From positions 806,001-870,000 of the forward strand of contig CP087207.1 in the NCBI GenBank assembly GCA_020912385.1: 64,000 bases of DNA, read 5' to 3'. Below the pieces are notes generated by a model that searched no databases, had not been told where the DNA came from, and saw only the letters and a list, made by a program, of their open reading frames with translations. A program made the position numbers and the translations under genes. Below, in pieces: positions 1 to 11,468 of this stretch (position 1 is its first letter; the number at the start of each line of letters is the position of its first letter). The DNA comes from Neofusicoccum parvum (taxonomy: Eukaryota > Ascomycota > Dothideomycetes > Botryosphaeriales > Botryosphaeriaceae).

Positions 1-1663
1 GTTGGATTTCAAATACACGCTATAAAAAGCAATATGACGACAGAGAATCTGCGTAAGTATGTATTGGGCGTTGGGACCGATTACCGGCGTTGGAGTGCTG
101 ACAAGTGAACTCCCTTGCAAGCCATGATAGACCCTGCTCGTGGCCCAAACTACCCGATACGAGATTCATCGGCCCTGCGCGCCGTGGCTATACATTTCCA
201 GACCTCTTCTAAGATTCCAGTTCCTTCCGAGTGCAGCTACAAGAGCTTACCTGGCTACACTCCGTTCACTCATCATTGACGACGGAGACCTGCACGTCTG
301 TCATCATACTGTGTTTGTGGAACGACTTTCTATGCATACAGCTGCATTCGCCAACGTAATTGGCCATGTTCAGAAGCACGACCTGGTGATATTACATGGT
401 AACTGCATCAAATGATTACAGACTTCAGACTACCAACATACAAAACTACAAGGACAAGAATCTCGTAGTTTTTAAGCCTACTTTAACTTCTTCTTTCATA
501 CTCACGGTCATCACAATCTAAAGCCTCTATATCAATCCTATTGAAATACAACCTTCAGCGCTTAGCAGTATGGCTAAGACTCCCCTCTAAAATATCCTCG
601 TTGCCGGCGTACGTGCCTGCCAAATCCCACGAACTCCCCTTCCAACTCCACCCCCTCTAACACCACTTTCCCACCCAACGGGCCAGCGACTCCCTCAGCC
701 CCGCCCGCCTCCTGACACACACTACGCACTCCCCACCTTCACCGTGGCCCCCATTCGCCTTAACCACTACCGATAACACCGGATGTCAAAGCCAGGAGAG
801 TGTACCTTATGCTTCAGATTGAGGGAGACCGCATGGAAATCCTCGTTCTCGAGTTGTACGATCTCTCTTCCCGCCTGTGTGTTGTGATTTTCTCGCTATC
901 AATACTCTATAGGCCCAAAACTGCCTGTTGACTTCATGATGTGTAGAAAGAAGGACAGAAAAGAGTGGAGGACAAAGTTGAGGTTATATGGCACAGGGGA
1001 AAAGAGAAGAACCAGGGTCTCCCGGAGAGGGAGCCCGCAGAAACCGCATCGAAGGAAGTCTTTGCGTTGAACACTCAGGGAACTTTTCCGAATTGAGGGA
1101 GAAGCAGGCCAGTGGGTGGTTGTTTTAATGAAATTGTTCTAATGAAATATGTATATCAAAACTCGGTTATGATCTGGACAGTCCTTGGAGTGTTTTTTTT
1201 TTTTTTTTTGGGTATACTTCTGTTCCGGAAGACCGTTACGTTAATTGTCCATGCTGGAATTCTAAGGTATTGCCTATGCTAAGCTGAAGGAGTCAAGAGA
1301 TACGATTTGACAGGTGTGATAGTGAATGTTCTTGTGCTTCGATCACGATCAATACGAAATCATTGTAGTAGCATTCTAATGTGAATGTGTTTGATACATG
1401 TAGCGATAGAGGAGTCGTGACCGATGTAGGATTCTTGAATCAAATTGCTATTCATGGAGTACTCGTGATTGACCAAATTGGGTCAGAAATCTTGCTGCGA
1501 CTCTTACAATGTGCTCCTCATATCTTGGAAGTAGCACCGTTCCTACTCAAAGGTCAGTTCAAAAAACTCAGGTATATCTCTCTCCCAATCTAGCTGATGC
1601 CTTCCACAAAGAGATATCCTATGCATACCATTGCTTCACCCTGGTGAGAGCGAAATTGAACGC
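1..1663. other. gene-poor left edge
   Basis: I see no supported gene here. Short reading frames lack codon-like composition or any family motif. A 17-base T run lies at 1193-1209. The right end is the 3' flank of the minus-strand hydrolase gene. Confidence 0.6.
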
Positions 1664-2675
1664 TTACAGATTCTCGTGGAACCAGGCGAGGACGGACTTG
1701 TAGCCGCGAGTGTATTCCTCCTTGACGCGAGAGTCGCTTAGATCAGAACTTTGATTCAGTTAGTCATGGAACCAAAACTTTAGATGACTCCTAAGTCTTA
1801 CCGAGCAGCCATGAAGCCATGGATCTGGTCCTTGAACGGCTCGATGTGGCCCTTGACCTTCAGGTTCTTCTGCCAGCTCTTTACAGCCTCCTCATCCTCA
1901 TCCTTCGAATAAATCAACAGGTAGGGAACGGAGACCTTCTCGGCGTCGGCGGGGTCGACCATGGCGGGGTGAGCAGAAACGGCAGCCTTGAACTTGGTGC
2001 CCTCGGTGGAGGAGAGGTTGGTGACCTATGGGCTCGATTAGCGCATACAAGCTGGTGTCGAGGTGTTGGTCTAGATCATACCTTTCCACCCCAGCAGAAG
2101 CCAAGGATGCCCCAGCTCGAGAGACCGCTGACCTGGCTGTTGATCGCGTCGACGACCTTGGGGATGCGGGCAACAGTCTTGGCCGGGGCGGCAGGGCCAG
2201 CGAAGAACTCGCCCAACTTCTTGCCCTTCTCCTCGTTGTCCGGGGGGTACCAAGATATGTCGGCAGGCTTGCCCTCGAAGAAGTCAGGGATGAAGACCTG
2301 GTAGGAACGCTCCTTGTCCGAGGTGGCAAGGATGTCGGCACCCTGGAGCGTCTGGGGGAAGAAACCGAAGATGTCGTAGATGATCAGGATGGCATGCTTG
2401 GCGTCCGCAGGGCCGGTGCGGTCTAGACGGGAGCTGTGAGCTACAGACTCGGCGCACGCAGGTCTATTCCTGGAGGCGACGCAGCGCAGGCTGGGGCGGC
2501 ATTGACTCACAAGTCTTCAAGCCGTCGACGGTGATGTACTCGCCCTTGGGCTGGTAGCCGTCGGTGACGACGGGCGGGATGGTGCAGCCTGGTGGTGAGT
2601 GTGAGCTCTGGAGCGGGGTGGAAATCGGTGGAAGGTGGGGTGAAGCTCACAGGCATGCGAGTGCTGAGACGCCAT
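1664..2675 (-). CDS. dienelactone hydrolase family protein (AIM2-like)
   Basis: Alpha/beta hydrolase of the dienelactone hydrolase family, related to yeast Aim2; its substrate is unknown. Five exons: 2675-2651, 2588-2511, 2422-2082, 2025-1802 and 1736-1664, giving 246 residues. The N-terminus carries a CCTIPPVV-type motif common in fungal members. The nucleophile elbow GFCWGGK supplies the catalytic Cys and abuts the exon 3 end. The last exon carries the IHGFMAAR region with the likely catalytic His. The phases of all four introns agree. The reading frame stays open upstream to an ATG at 2795, which would add 40 residues rich in Arg and Ser that look like a mitochondrial presequence. I chose the ATG at 2675 because family members usually begin there. 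Family assignment is firm; start choice and substrate are not. Confidence 0.85.
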
Positions 2676-3390
2676 TGCGCACGAGAATCTGGTCTGCACG
2701 GGGAAGGGCCTCCTGAACTGAGATGAAACAGGGCGGGTCGGGCGCAATTGGGTCGTGCGGAGGATGCGAGCAGTGCTGTAGAGGATGGAGCGCATGGCGG
2801 AGGAGGAGCGGCGGGGGCAGCGTCGGCGCTTTCGTCTGGCGGGAGCCCCGCAGCACGACTCGAGTGATGTCATGCAACGCCGCTCTTGGCGGATGGTGCA
2901 AACACCACGAGCGATTTGAAATGGTGTTCTCCCCCGGCGGCTCGCTGCGCGCTGCTGCCGAGGCTTTCTTGCGCATCAGTGCCATCAAGCGCCTGGCGAA
3001 CACCCGCCCGGGATCTGGCCACCGTCTGGTCAAGCAATGATCCGCGCCGCCCTCGTGGATCGCCGCATGCTTTTGCCCCACTGCGCCTAGGACATGCCTC
3101 CGCCGATTGTTTACATCATTGCCCGCATTCTCCGTGTAGATGCAGCCTGCCGGCCGCACATGCCGACCCGCAACCCGCCGTGCCGGGTCCGTCGGCGGCT
3201 GGGTCGTCGTCCCGCCAGGCCCTTATTAACACCTCGTCTGTTGCTTTCTCATCGTCACCAAATCCACGCCAAGTGCGCCATCGTCTCTTTCACCTCGAGA
3301 CTCTCCATATCAAAGTTTAACTGTTGATACCGCCGAGCGACCAGCTGACCGACGGCCTGCACTGAACAAACTTCACATCGGGCTCTACCT
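2676..3390. other. intergenic
   Basis: This is the upstream region of the hydrolase gene and the 3' side of the cupin gene. The first 120 bases may be coding if the longer hydrolase start is used. I see no other supported feature. Confidence 0.5.
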
Positions 3391-4134
3391 TCACTCGCGT
3401 TTGTGTCGGCCGTCCAACCCATGCCGCCATTTGCGGTAAACATCATCCGGAGTGTATTCTCTCCTCACCGGCTCAATTCTCCATGCCCACGCCAGAGCAG
3501 CCGCTGCCCCCAGGACCAGATGGGTCAGGCACCACTCGGCCCAGACCCCGAGCTCAGGCTTTATCGGAGTCAAGAGGGTGCTCGATACCGCCCTAGATAT
3601 GTCGAAGACCGGGAAATTGTCCAGGGATCGAAAGATGACGAACAGGCTCAAGGTTATCCGGAGATCCGCCCACACCTGCCACAGCCACGCAGTGTAGACA
3701 GCAAGCATGCTCTTGTGTTGGCTTCTTTGCTTTCCAGCTTCTGCCTGAGCGTCCAAGATAACTCCATTTAGGTTCCAGAAGAATAGAGCCTTCTCGCCGT
3801 CCTGGGGTTCTGTTCGCTCGGTGACGACGACGTCCTCTCCGTCGGGATCTGCCCGGCTCCACTCGTGCCGCATGTGCCTGTCGACCCTAATCTCTTTGAC
3901 ATCGTCCGTCGCTGCGGAGATGACATGCACCATATCTCCGAGCCTTACACGCACTGCGCCTTGGACGACCAGTAGATATTCGACATGCCGCTCGTGCCAA
4001 TGGAGCCCGCTCGACCACGTGGAGCCAGTAGGAAGAGTGATCGTGACATGGTCTGGCGCAGAGAGATCGTACGTCACTGCATTGGGCAAGCCTCGCTTGA
4101 TGATGGACGGGATCTCAGGATCGTTGGAGCGCAT
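3391..4134 (-). CDS. cupin-domain protein with C-terminal membrane segments
   Basis: Intronless, 247 residues. Residues ~30-125 form a small RmlC-like cupin barrel, with the metal-binding stretch GLHWHERHVEYL (two His and one Glu) and a following VQGAVRVRLGD turn. After the barrel come two hydrophobic stretches, around ITLSLFVIF and LTHLVLGAAAALAWAW, and a short basic tail. The protein is probably a membrane-tethered cupin. The substrate cannot be read from the sequence. Similar single-cupin proteins with hydrophobic tails are known in fungi but mostly uncharacterised. The start is the first ATG in a clean frame and places the cupin at the expected distance from the N-terminus. Confidence 0.75.
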   Translation of the reverse strand: MRSNDPEIPSIIKRGLPNAVTYDLSAPDHVTITLPTGSTWSSGLHWHERHVEYLLVVQGAVRVRLGDMVHVISAATDDVKEIRVDRHMRHEWSRADPDGEDVVVTERTEPQDGEKALFFWNLNGVILDAQAEAGKQRSQHKSMLAVYTAWLWQVWADLRITLSLFVIFRSLDNFPVFDISRAVSSTLLTPIKPELGVWAEWCLTHLVLGAAAALAWAWRIEPVRREYTPDDVYRKWRHGLDGRHKRE

Positions 4135-4825
4135 GAAGGCGGCTTGGCGGAGTGACTTGCGCGCCCGAAGAACGGAGGCAAGTCCGGATGGTCACAAAGT
4201 TACAAAGACAATATTGGACAGATTGCCGGGGTCGTGTGCGGTAAGACGCTGCTTGGTATCCAACCCCGCTGTCAGCAATGCGATACTTATATCTGGTGGG
4301 AGCCTCACTCGTAATCGCGCTTGTTGGCTCTTGTGGAGAGTAAGCGGCCTAAAGCAGGAAGCGGAATCCTCCCGCAGCGACCAAGCACTGGATTTCCAAT
4401 CCGGCAGGGCGAGATACAAAAGGGGATATGATGCGCAGGCTTAGCTGCAGCCTTAGAGCACCGTGTTCATAATATGGGCATTATAAATGGAGTTTAATGT
4501 GTCACTATGGTGGGATTATTCAAATCTTATGTGAGATGCGAGAACTATAATACAGACAGGATAAAACTCGACTAGCTCGTATGTGGGCTAGTTCCTCGCT
4601 TAAGACTAGGTTACTTAGTGACCAGTGGGTGTGCCTGCCGCTGGATCCCAACTTCTCCACCCACGTCGCGTTGTCTTCACACTTCGCGCGCGTGCCTGTC
4701 CGACTGCTTCTCGAACGCGCTCATCGCGTCTAGAGCCGGGGAGACTTCCGGTCGATGGTGCCTGGAAGAGCCTCACCTTCGTTGCTGATTGATCGACCTC
4801 TCTCCTTCTGTTTTTGAAGAGAGTC
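4135..4825. other. divergent intergenic region
   Basis: This lies between the divergently transcribed cupin and DUF262 genes and presumably holds both promoters. I recognised no coding sequence or convincing motif. Confidence 0.5.
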
Positions 4826-7330
4826 ATGTCGCCACCAGCGGGCGCATCCACTAACGTCAACCTCGATTACTGCAACCTCTCCACAAACCCGCCCCTTCAT
4901 GCTGAGCCCCGCTTGGACATTCTTCCAGAAAGCGGAGACCAGAATGACGAAGCACGCCCTGCATTCCAGCGTGAGGCGAGCCATGCAAGCAGTAGTGGCG
5001 CCAGCGATGTAGATCCTTTAACGCCAGATGTGCCGATCAAAGACGAAAGTGACTCGGAGAAGGAGGTGGAGGTAGAGAGTGACGATGAAGACCTGCGCTC
5101 GTTCGAATCTAAAGCTAGCCTACCGACAGCACGGGTCGAGCACCGTACGCTCCAGGAACTCATGGGTGAGGACCCTCGGTGTCTTTTTTAGCGCCGGCAC
5201 CACGCTCACATAACATTGCATCGATAGATCTGCTTGATTCTGAGGCTGTCAATCTCAACCCCGTCTATCAACGCGAAGTCGTCTGGGATCGGACACGGAT
5301 GATGGGCCTGGTTGATTCTATCATTGGTGGGTTGAAGTTCCTGTTCTAAAGAAGGTCGCGCTAAAAAGATGGACAGAGAATTACTATGTCCCACCTATAA
5401 TCTTCAATCGGCAGATCTATCGCAAGCCTGGCGTCCCGACGGGCCAGATAAGACGTGTCTGCGTTGATGGAAAGCAGCGTCTATCTTCGGTCAAAGCCTT
5501 CATGGAGGGAACCATCGGTTGCCACGATCGGCGAGGTGGTGTTTGGTATGTGCTAAGACTATCCCACTATGCTCTTGCCCTTAACAAGCTCATCAATGTA
5601 GGTACTACACCACAAATGCCAGTGGTGAAGGCAAGAAAAACAGGCGTACCATTCCCGAGCATGTCAAGGAACAATTTCGGAATCGAAAGTTCATCTGTTA
5701 CGAGTACCCAAATCTCCATAAATCCCAGGAAGAAGACCTATTTTCCCGTGTCCAGAAGGGGGTTCAGCTCACAACAGCTGAGAAAATGCGCGCCACGACT
5801 GGTCCCTGGCAGGAATTCGCCAAGCTATACGAGAAAGATTTCCAAGGGGTTGTGGTGCTGTCCGCTACCAAGCGTTCTGCTGGTTTTAATAACATCCTTG
5901 TGTCCTTCGGGATGATTCTAGAAGCCCGACGCTGCATTGCCATTGGTGCCAGGCCGGAACTAAAGACGCCAGCATCGGTAATCAAGGCGTTAATCAAGAA
6001 GACACAGGATTACCACGCAGAGAACAGGGATATCCTCCGACGGACCTACGTGAAATTCCAAGAATTGGTGGAAAGCGACCCACGAACTTTTCAGGACAAC
6101 GGCTATACGCATGCCAAACTTTTTTCGCCTTTCGAAATGGTTGCAACTGCAGTGCTAATCTCCCTATTTATAGCGAAGGACAGTCAATTCTTGCTCCGGA
6201 ACATTCTTCTTATGCGTTATCGTCTAAGGCAAAACCTCAAGGACTTGCGAATGAACAAAGACTCCTGGCTCATTGCGTGGGATCTCATAGAGACTCTTTT
6301 GGAGCCACCGAGTCTTCCTCCGCAACTATTGGAGAACTGGAACAAGCTCAAGAGACGGAGAGACCATCTACCTCAATCAACACCGGCAACAATGCAGACT
6401 CCACTCCCGCCTGACACTTGGAAAGCTCATCCGGTCCTGGCGGCGCGACTTTCGCGTATGGAAACCCCGATAGTCCAACCACCGTCGGCCAGTCCCGGCA
6501 ACATCAATTTGACAGCAACCACGTCTGAAGATGTACCTTTACCGGGACCCATGTCTCCACCTTCATTGCCGAGGCGGAACGACTCCACGGGGCCCATCAT
6601 CAATGCGCAATTACAGCATATCCATGGCCTCCCCAGTTTCTCAACACATAGAGTTAGAACATCTTCAGACAATGGTAAACCCACGTCGTCCACACACATG
6701 AGTCCCTATACGGCAGCATCGTCCTCTCAGGACACCGGCGCGCGCGCTCAGCCCCAGCAATTGGATAAAGAGCCACGGCGAGACGAATTGCGGCAGGGAA
6801 CGGGCAATGGGTATCATCAGCGCACCGACAACGCAGAGAATATCCGGCCAGCCAGTCCACTGCGCCCTATTCAACTACAGCGGGTGACTCGCTCAGAGTC
6901 GAATGTTACGCAGCGCCCACAAGAGACCGGCCAACCGCGCCCTTCTGGAAAACAGCAAACACCCCATGCAGGACATGTAAGCGGAAGCAATAGGAAGCGG
7001 CTTGCGCGGTTCACAACATCAAGTGCGGGTTCCAAAGGCCATGGAAGAGCGCAGCCGGCGGGACCAGCCAAGCCGAGTGCTACACAAACCACCGCACCAG
7101 AATCGGTTCAGGAGCCGCTTATAAAGGGGTCTCCTACACAGGAGCCTGCCAGAGAAGGCTATTCCCAACAGGCACAGCATGATCGGAGTTCCGAAAACCA
7201 AGCACACTCGCCGAAGAGGGGCATTTCGTCACTCGATGTGATTGAGCTCTCGGAAGGCGACAGTACCGAGAGTGCGGAGGAACTTCTGGCGAAATTCAAA
7301 CCACATATCTCGAAGAGAGTGAAGAGATAA
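4826..7330 (+). CDS. DUF262 (ParB/GmrS-like) domain protein with disordered tail
   Basis: Four exons: 4826-5165, 5228-5326, 5377-5545 and 5602-7330, giving 778 residues. After an acidic Ser-rich N-terminus (~1-110) comes a DUF262 domain. It has the NPVYQREVVWD segment, the FxxRQ-like FNRQIYRKP stretch and the signature VDGKQRLSS, which resembles the DGQQR motif of ParB-like nuclease/NTPase folds. A helical region follows to ~residue 420. The rest, ~350 residues, is Pro/Ser/Gln-rich and disordered, and ends in basic RVKR, a possible nuclear signal. In bacteria, DUF262 occurs in the GmrSD type IV restriction system. The fungal role is unknown, so I assign only nucleic-acid-related potential. 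Intron phases are mutually consistent. The ATG at 4826 is the first in frame. Confidence 0.82.
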
Positions 7331-7730
7331 GTCCGGGGGTTTGGACAGAAAAGTTTGAGATTGCCCCCCTGCTTTACTTGCGCTGGATGCGGAGTACAAT
7401 GAACGGAGATACATCCAGGTGGAGTGCTGTTTTGCATCTTAGCTAGGCGTTCATTGCGACGGGAGGTTGCCGATCTCAGCGGACACTGCATAACTAGAAG
7501 GCACATACTACGGGTCCGGATACATAGTAAGGCACATGCGAACAGACTGTAGATTCGCGGGTGCATACAAATTGGAGTTGTTCTTGGAGAAGTGGTTGCC
7601 GGGCGGCGATCAGGTGTTCTCGCACCAGCCCTGCAGGGTGCGCTCGCGCGGCGCGTCTGCCGACACCGCAGCTCGGTCGCTTGGTCGTGCGCGCTCCTCA
7701 CCCAGCGCCGGTCGCACCACCAACCCGCCA
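7331..7730. other. intergenic
   Basis: Short spacer between two same-strand genes. It should hold the aldehyde dehydrogenase promoter. No motif stands out. Confidence 0.5.
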
Positions 7731-9763
7731 ATGGACGCCGCAAACCTCGCCGAGGGCTTCAATGGCCCTCAGGCGGTTGTCGTTCTCGCCGCCACGGCTC
7801 TGACAGCCTTCTTCTTCCTCGCCTGGTACTCGTACGATCCCGAAGCCGCCGTCGACTACTCGATCGAACCACCGGAGCAATGCCTGCCTGGTTGGAAGGG
7901 AGGCGTGCTCGACGCGCCCTCTCTCAAGGTCTGCTGCCCCCTGACATCGCCGATGGCTTTGTAGCTAACCAGATGTCCTCGCACCAGGCGCCCGGCTCCA
8001 ACAATATCCAGTGCTACGCCCCCGCGACCGGCCAGCTCCTCGCCCAGATCACCCCGGCGTCCGAGAAGGACATTGACAACGCGGTTGCGCGGGCGAAGGA
8101 GGCCCAGAAGCAATGGAAGAGCACCACCTTCTCCGAGCGGAGGCAGGTGCTGAAGACCATGCTCAAGTACGCTGGGATGGAAAAATTAGAGGAGATACGA
8201 TGCTGAGATCATGTCAGGTTTATTCTCGAGAATCAGAAGACAATTTCAACAGCGGCGTGTCTGGACAGCGGCAAGACCAGGGTTGACTCGAGCTTCGGCG
8301 AGATTCTGGTCACAGCTGAGAAGCTGAAGTGGACCATCGACCACGGAGAGAAGGCCCTGAAGCCTGAGAGCCGGCCGACCAATTTCTTGATGATGTATAA
8401 GAAGAACGAGGTCAGGTGGGAGCCTCTGGGTGTGGTGGCTGCGTGTGTGAGCTGGAAGTAAGTGTACCCTTGGACATCAAATGGGACTCCCAGCACTAAC
8501 AGCTCCCAGCTATCCCGTAATAGCCCCTTGAACGTCCTTCCCGTGAATTCATTTGACATTGATTAGTTCCACAACCTCGTTGGTCCCATAATTTCAGCCC
8601 TCTTCTCCGGCAACGCCGTCATTGTCAAGGTCTCTGAACAGACTGCCTGGTCCTCCCAATACTTCACCCGCATCGTCCACGGTGCCCTCTCCGCTTGCAA
8701 CTACGGCGCTTTCGCCGCCGACCTGGTCCAATCGGTCGTGACCTGGCCAGACGTAGCCGGCCACTTCACCTCGCACCCGGGCATCTCGCACCTGACCTTC
8801 ATCGGTTCGCGGCCCGTGGCGCACAAAGTCTGCGAATCCGCCGCCAAAGCCCTGACACCCGTCTGCGTCGAGCTGGGCGGCAAGGACGCCGCCATCATCC
8901 TGGACGACGTGCGCAACCTCGAGAAAGTCGGCCACATCCTCCTTCGCGGCGTTTTCCAGGCCGCCGGCCAGAACTGCATCGGCATCGAGCGCGTCGTCGC
9001 CCTCCCCCGCTCCTACGACTGGCTGCTCGAATTCCTCACGCCCCGCATCCGCGCCCTGCGCTCCGGCTCCGCGCTGTCCCTCGAAGACCCTTCCGCATCC
9101 ACCAAGGCCACTGACGCCGTCGACGTCGGCGCCAGCGTCTCAGCCGCCAACTTCCCCTTCCTCGAATCCCTAATCCAGGAGGCCGTGTCGCAGGGCGCTC
9201 AGCTGCTCGCGGGCGGCGGCGCGTACGCCCACCCGGCCCACCCCAAGGGCCACTACTTCGCGCCGACGCTCCTCGCCAACGTCACGCCGGCGATGCGCAT
9301 CGCGCAGACGGAGTGCTTCGCCCCCATCTTCCTGCTCATGCGCGCCGCCACCGTCCAGGACGCCGTCGCCATCGCGAACGGCACCGAGTACGGGCTGGGC
9401 GCGTCGGTCTTCGGCCGCGACGCCGCCGACCTCGAGTACGTGGTCGACGCGGTCGAGAGCGGCATGGTCAGCGTCAACGACTTCGCCGTCTACTACGCCG
9501 TGCAGCTGCCGTTCGGCGGCGTCAAGGGGAGCGGCTACGGCCGCTTCGCGGGCGAGGAGGGCCTGCGCGCGCTGTGCAACACCAAGGCCGTGTGCCGCGA
9601 CAGGTTCCCCGGCCTGATCGAGACGGGGATCCCGCCCGAGCTGCGGGTGCCGGTGGGGGATGCTGGGAGGGCGTGGGAGGTGGCGAGCGGGGTGGTGGAG
9701 CTGGGGTACGGGGAGAGTTTGGGGAGGAGGGTGAAGGGGTTGAGGAGGGTGGTTGGGATCTAA
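7731..9763 (+). CDS. aldehyde dehydrogenase, MSC7-like, membrane anchored
   Basis: NAD(P)-dependent aldehyde dehydrogenase of the fungal Msc7 type. Exons: 7731-7928, 7988-8166, 8218-8457, 8510-8516 and 8567-9763, giving 606 residues, near the family length. A single hydrophobic segment (residues ~16-34, AVVVLAATALTAFFFLAW) likely anchors it in the ER membrane. Family landmarks in order are CLDSGKTRVD, the substrate-tunnel WNYPFHNLVGP, the cofactor-side ELGGKDAAI with the general-base Glu, and GQNCIG with the catalytic Cys. The fourth exon is only 7 nt and supplies part of the Asn codon plus Tyr-Pro of WNYPFHN. Without it the motif and frame are lost. The first intron has a weak donor (GTCTGC), so that junction is the least certain. 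The physiological aldehyde is unknown. Confidence 0.9.
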
Positions 9764-10185
9764 AGGGGGAGTGGTTATTGGGGAGGGGATGGGTTGGAGG
9801 TTGGTGATGACGGTGAATTCCCCCACCGGATTACTCGTGAGCTTTGGTGGTGGGGGGAAAAAGTCAATTTTGCGTATAGCTTCGTTCGAAGATAATAATC
9901 CGTCATAATTCACTATCACATACTATGAGATGATCGTACCATTTCGTTCCAATCAATAGGGGAGCTCATGGTCAAAATTATGGAAAGGGTTTCTAAGAAT
10001 CCTGTCTATCGATACACTAACGCCTCGCACGGTAGAGAAGGATAAGAATCATCAATCATCTAGCAGCACACCATGACGAAAACCTGAAGAAAACGTAAAA
10101 TTAATCGTGCTCATTTTTTTCTCATTTTTTTTTTTTAGCAAACTAGGAAGGATATTGTTTAGATTTGTTGTTCACGCGTCACGAT
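9764..10185. other. convergent intergenic region
   Basis: AT-rich 3' spacer between convergent genes, with T runs near 10117-10137. Nothing else seen. Confidence 0.5.
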
Positions 10186-11468
10186 TTACCTGCCGGAGGC
10201 AAGGTTCTGGGGGGCCGGGGCGGGCGGGCCCTCGGGGGTGACGTAGGCCTGGGTTGAGAGGAGTCAGATATTTCGAGGTTTGATACTTTCTGCGGGGGTT
10301 TCGTCTCTTACCTTGGTCATGCCGCCGTCGACGACGAAGTCGGTGCCGTTGACGAAGCTGGCCTCGTCGCTGGCCAGGAAGACGACGGCCTTCGCCTGCT
10401 CGATGGCCTCGCCGAAGCGGCCGGTGGGGAAGTGGACCTCGCGGCGGTGGCGCTTCTCCTTGTCGTCGCCGAGCCAGTCCTGGAGGAGGGGAGTGCTGCA
10501 GGGAATCCGCGTTAGATGATGTGCGGCTGGGCGAGCTGCCGAGGCGAAGGGGGGGAAAAGCTTACTTGAGGGGAGCGGGGCAGAGGGAGTTGAAGCGGAA
10601 GCCCTCGCGGGCGTGGACGATGGCCAGCTCGCGGGTCATGGCGAGGACTGCGCCCTTGGAGGCGGTATAGGCCAGCTGGGGCGTGGCGGAGCCGACGAGG
10701 GCGACGACCGAGGCCGTGTTGATGACGGAGCCGGCCTTCTTGCCGTGCTTGCGGAAGCTGAGGACGGCGTGCTTGCTGCCGAACCACACGCCCTTGACGT
10801 TGATGTTCTGGGTCAGGTCCCAGATCTTCTCGGGGGTGTCGACGGCGTCGGCGTCGTCGGCGTGCATGATGCCGGCATTGTTGAAGATGACGTCCAGCCC
10901 GCCCCACGCGTCCACGTGCTCAATCGCGGCCTTGACCGAGTCCTCGGACGAGACGTCCACGATCTTGGTCTCGAGGAGCGCGCCCGCGGGGGACAGCTCC
11001 TTCGCCTTGGCCAGGCCCTTCTCGAGCGCCGGGCCGGAGATGTCGCACATCAGGACCTTGGCGCCCTCGCGGGCGAAGAGGATGGTGGTCTCGAGACCAA
11101 TGCCACTGGAACTACATGAGCGGAGGTCCGGAACGAGGGGAAGTCTCCCAGAATGCACAATTGGGGCTGGTGGAAAGGGGAAGGAGCCGTCTTGCAAAGT
11201 TTTGAGCGGGAGGGAGAGGTCAGGTGAGAGATATCAAGACGGTGCTGTGACTCAGAACTCCACGGTGTTGTGCCAATCCGCTTATCAGGGCCGCCCCAAA
11301 GCGAGTGAAGCATCTCAATGAGTGCGTGAACACCCAGATCTCTTGACTTGGGGGCAGTTCTGGAGCTGGAAGGAGCTGGCATGACGAATGAGGAAATGGA
11401 GCTTACCCAGCGGCGCCGGTGACAACGCAGTTCTTGCCGGCGAGGCGTCCCTGAGCTTGGCTGGCCAT
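10186..11468 (-). CDS. short-chain dehydrogenase/reductase
   Basis: Classical NAD(P)-dependent SDR. Exons: 11468-11407, 11111-10566, 10495-10312 and 10248-10186, giving 284 residues. The Rossmann glycine motif TGAAGSSGIG spans the first splice. An acidic residue in VLMCDIS after beta-2 suggests NAD(H) preference. NNAG, the catalytic Ser region and YTASKGAV (Tyr and Lys) follow. The C-terminal GTDFVVDGGMTK is typical of the family. The first intron is long for this window (295 bp). The last exon encodes a short Pro-rich tail. Substrate is not predictable. Confidence 0.88.

Noticed and set aside
9170..9919. 249-residue minus-strand frame
   Set aside because: Antisense to the aldehyde dehydrogenase catalytic exon.
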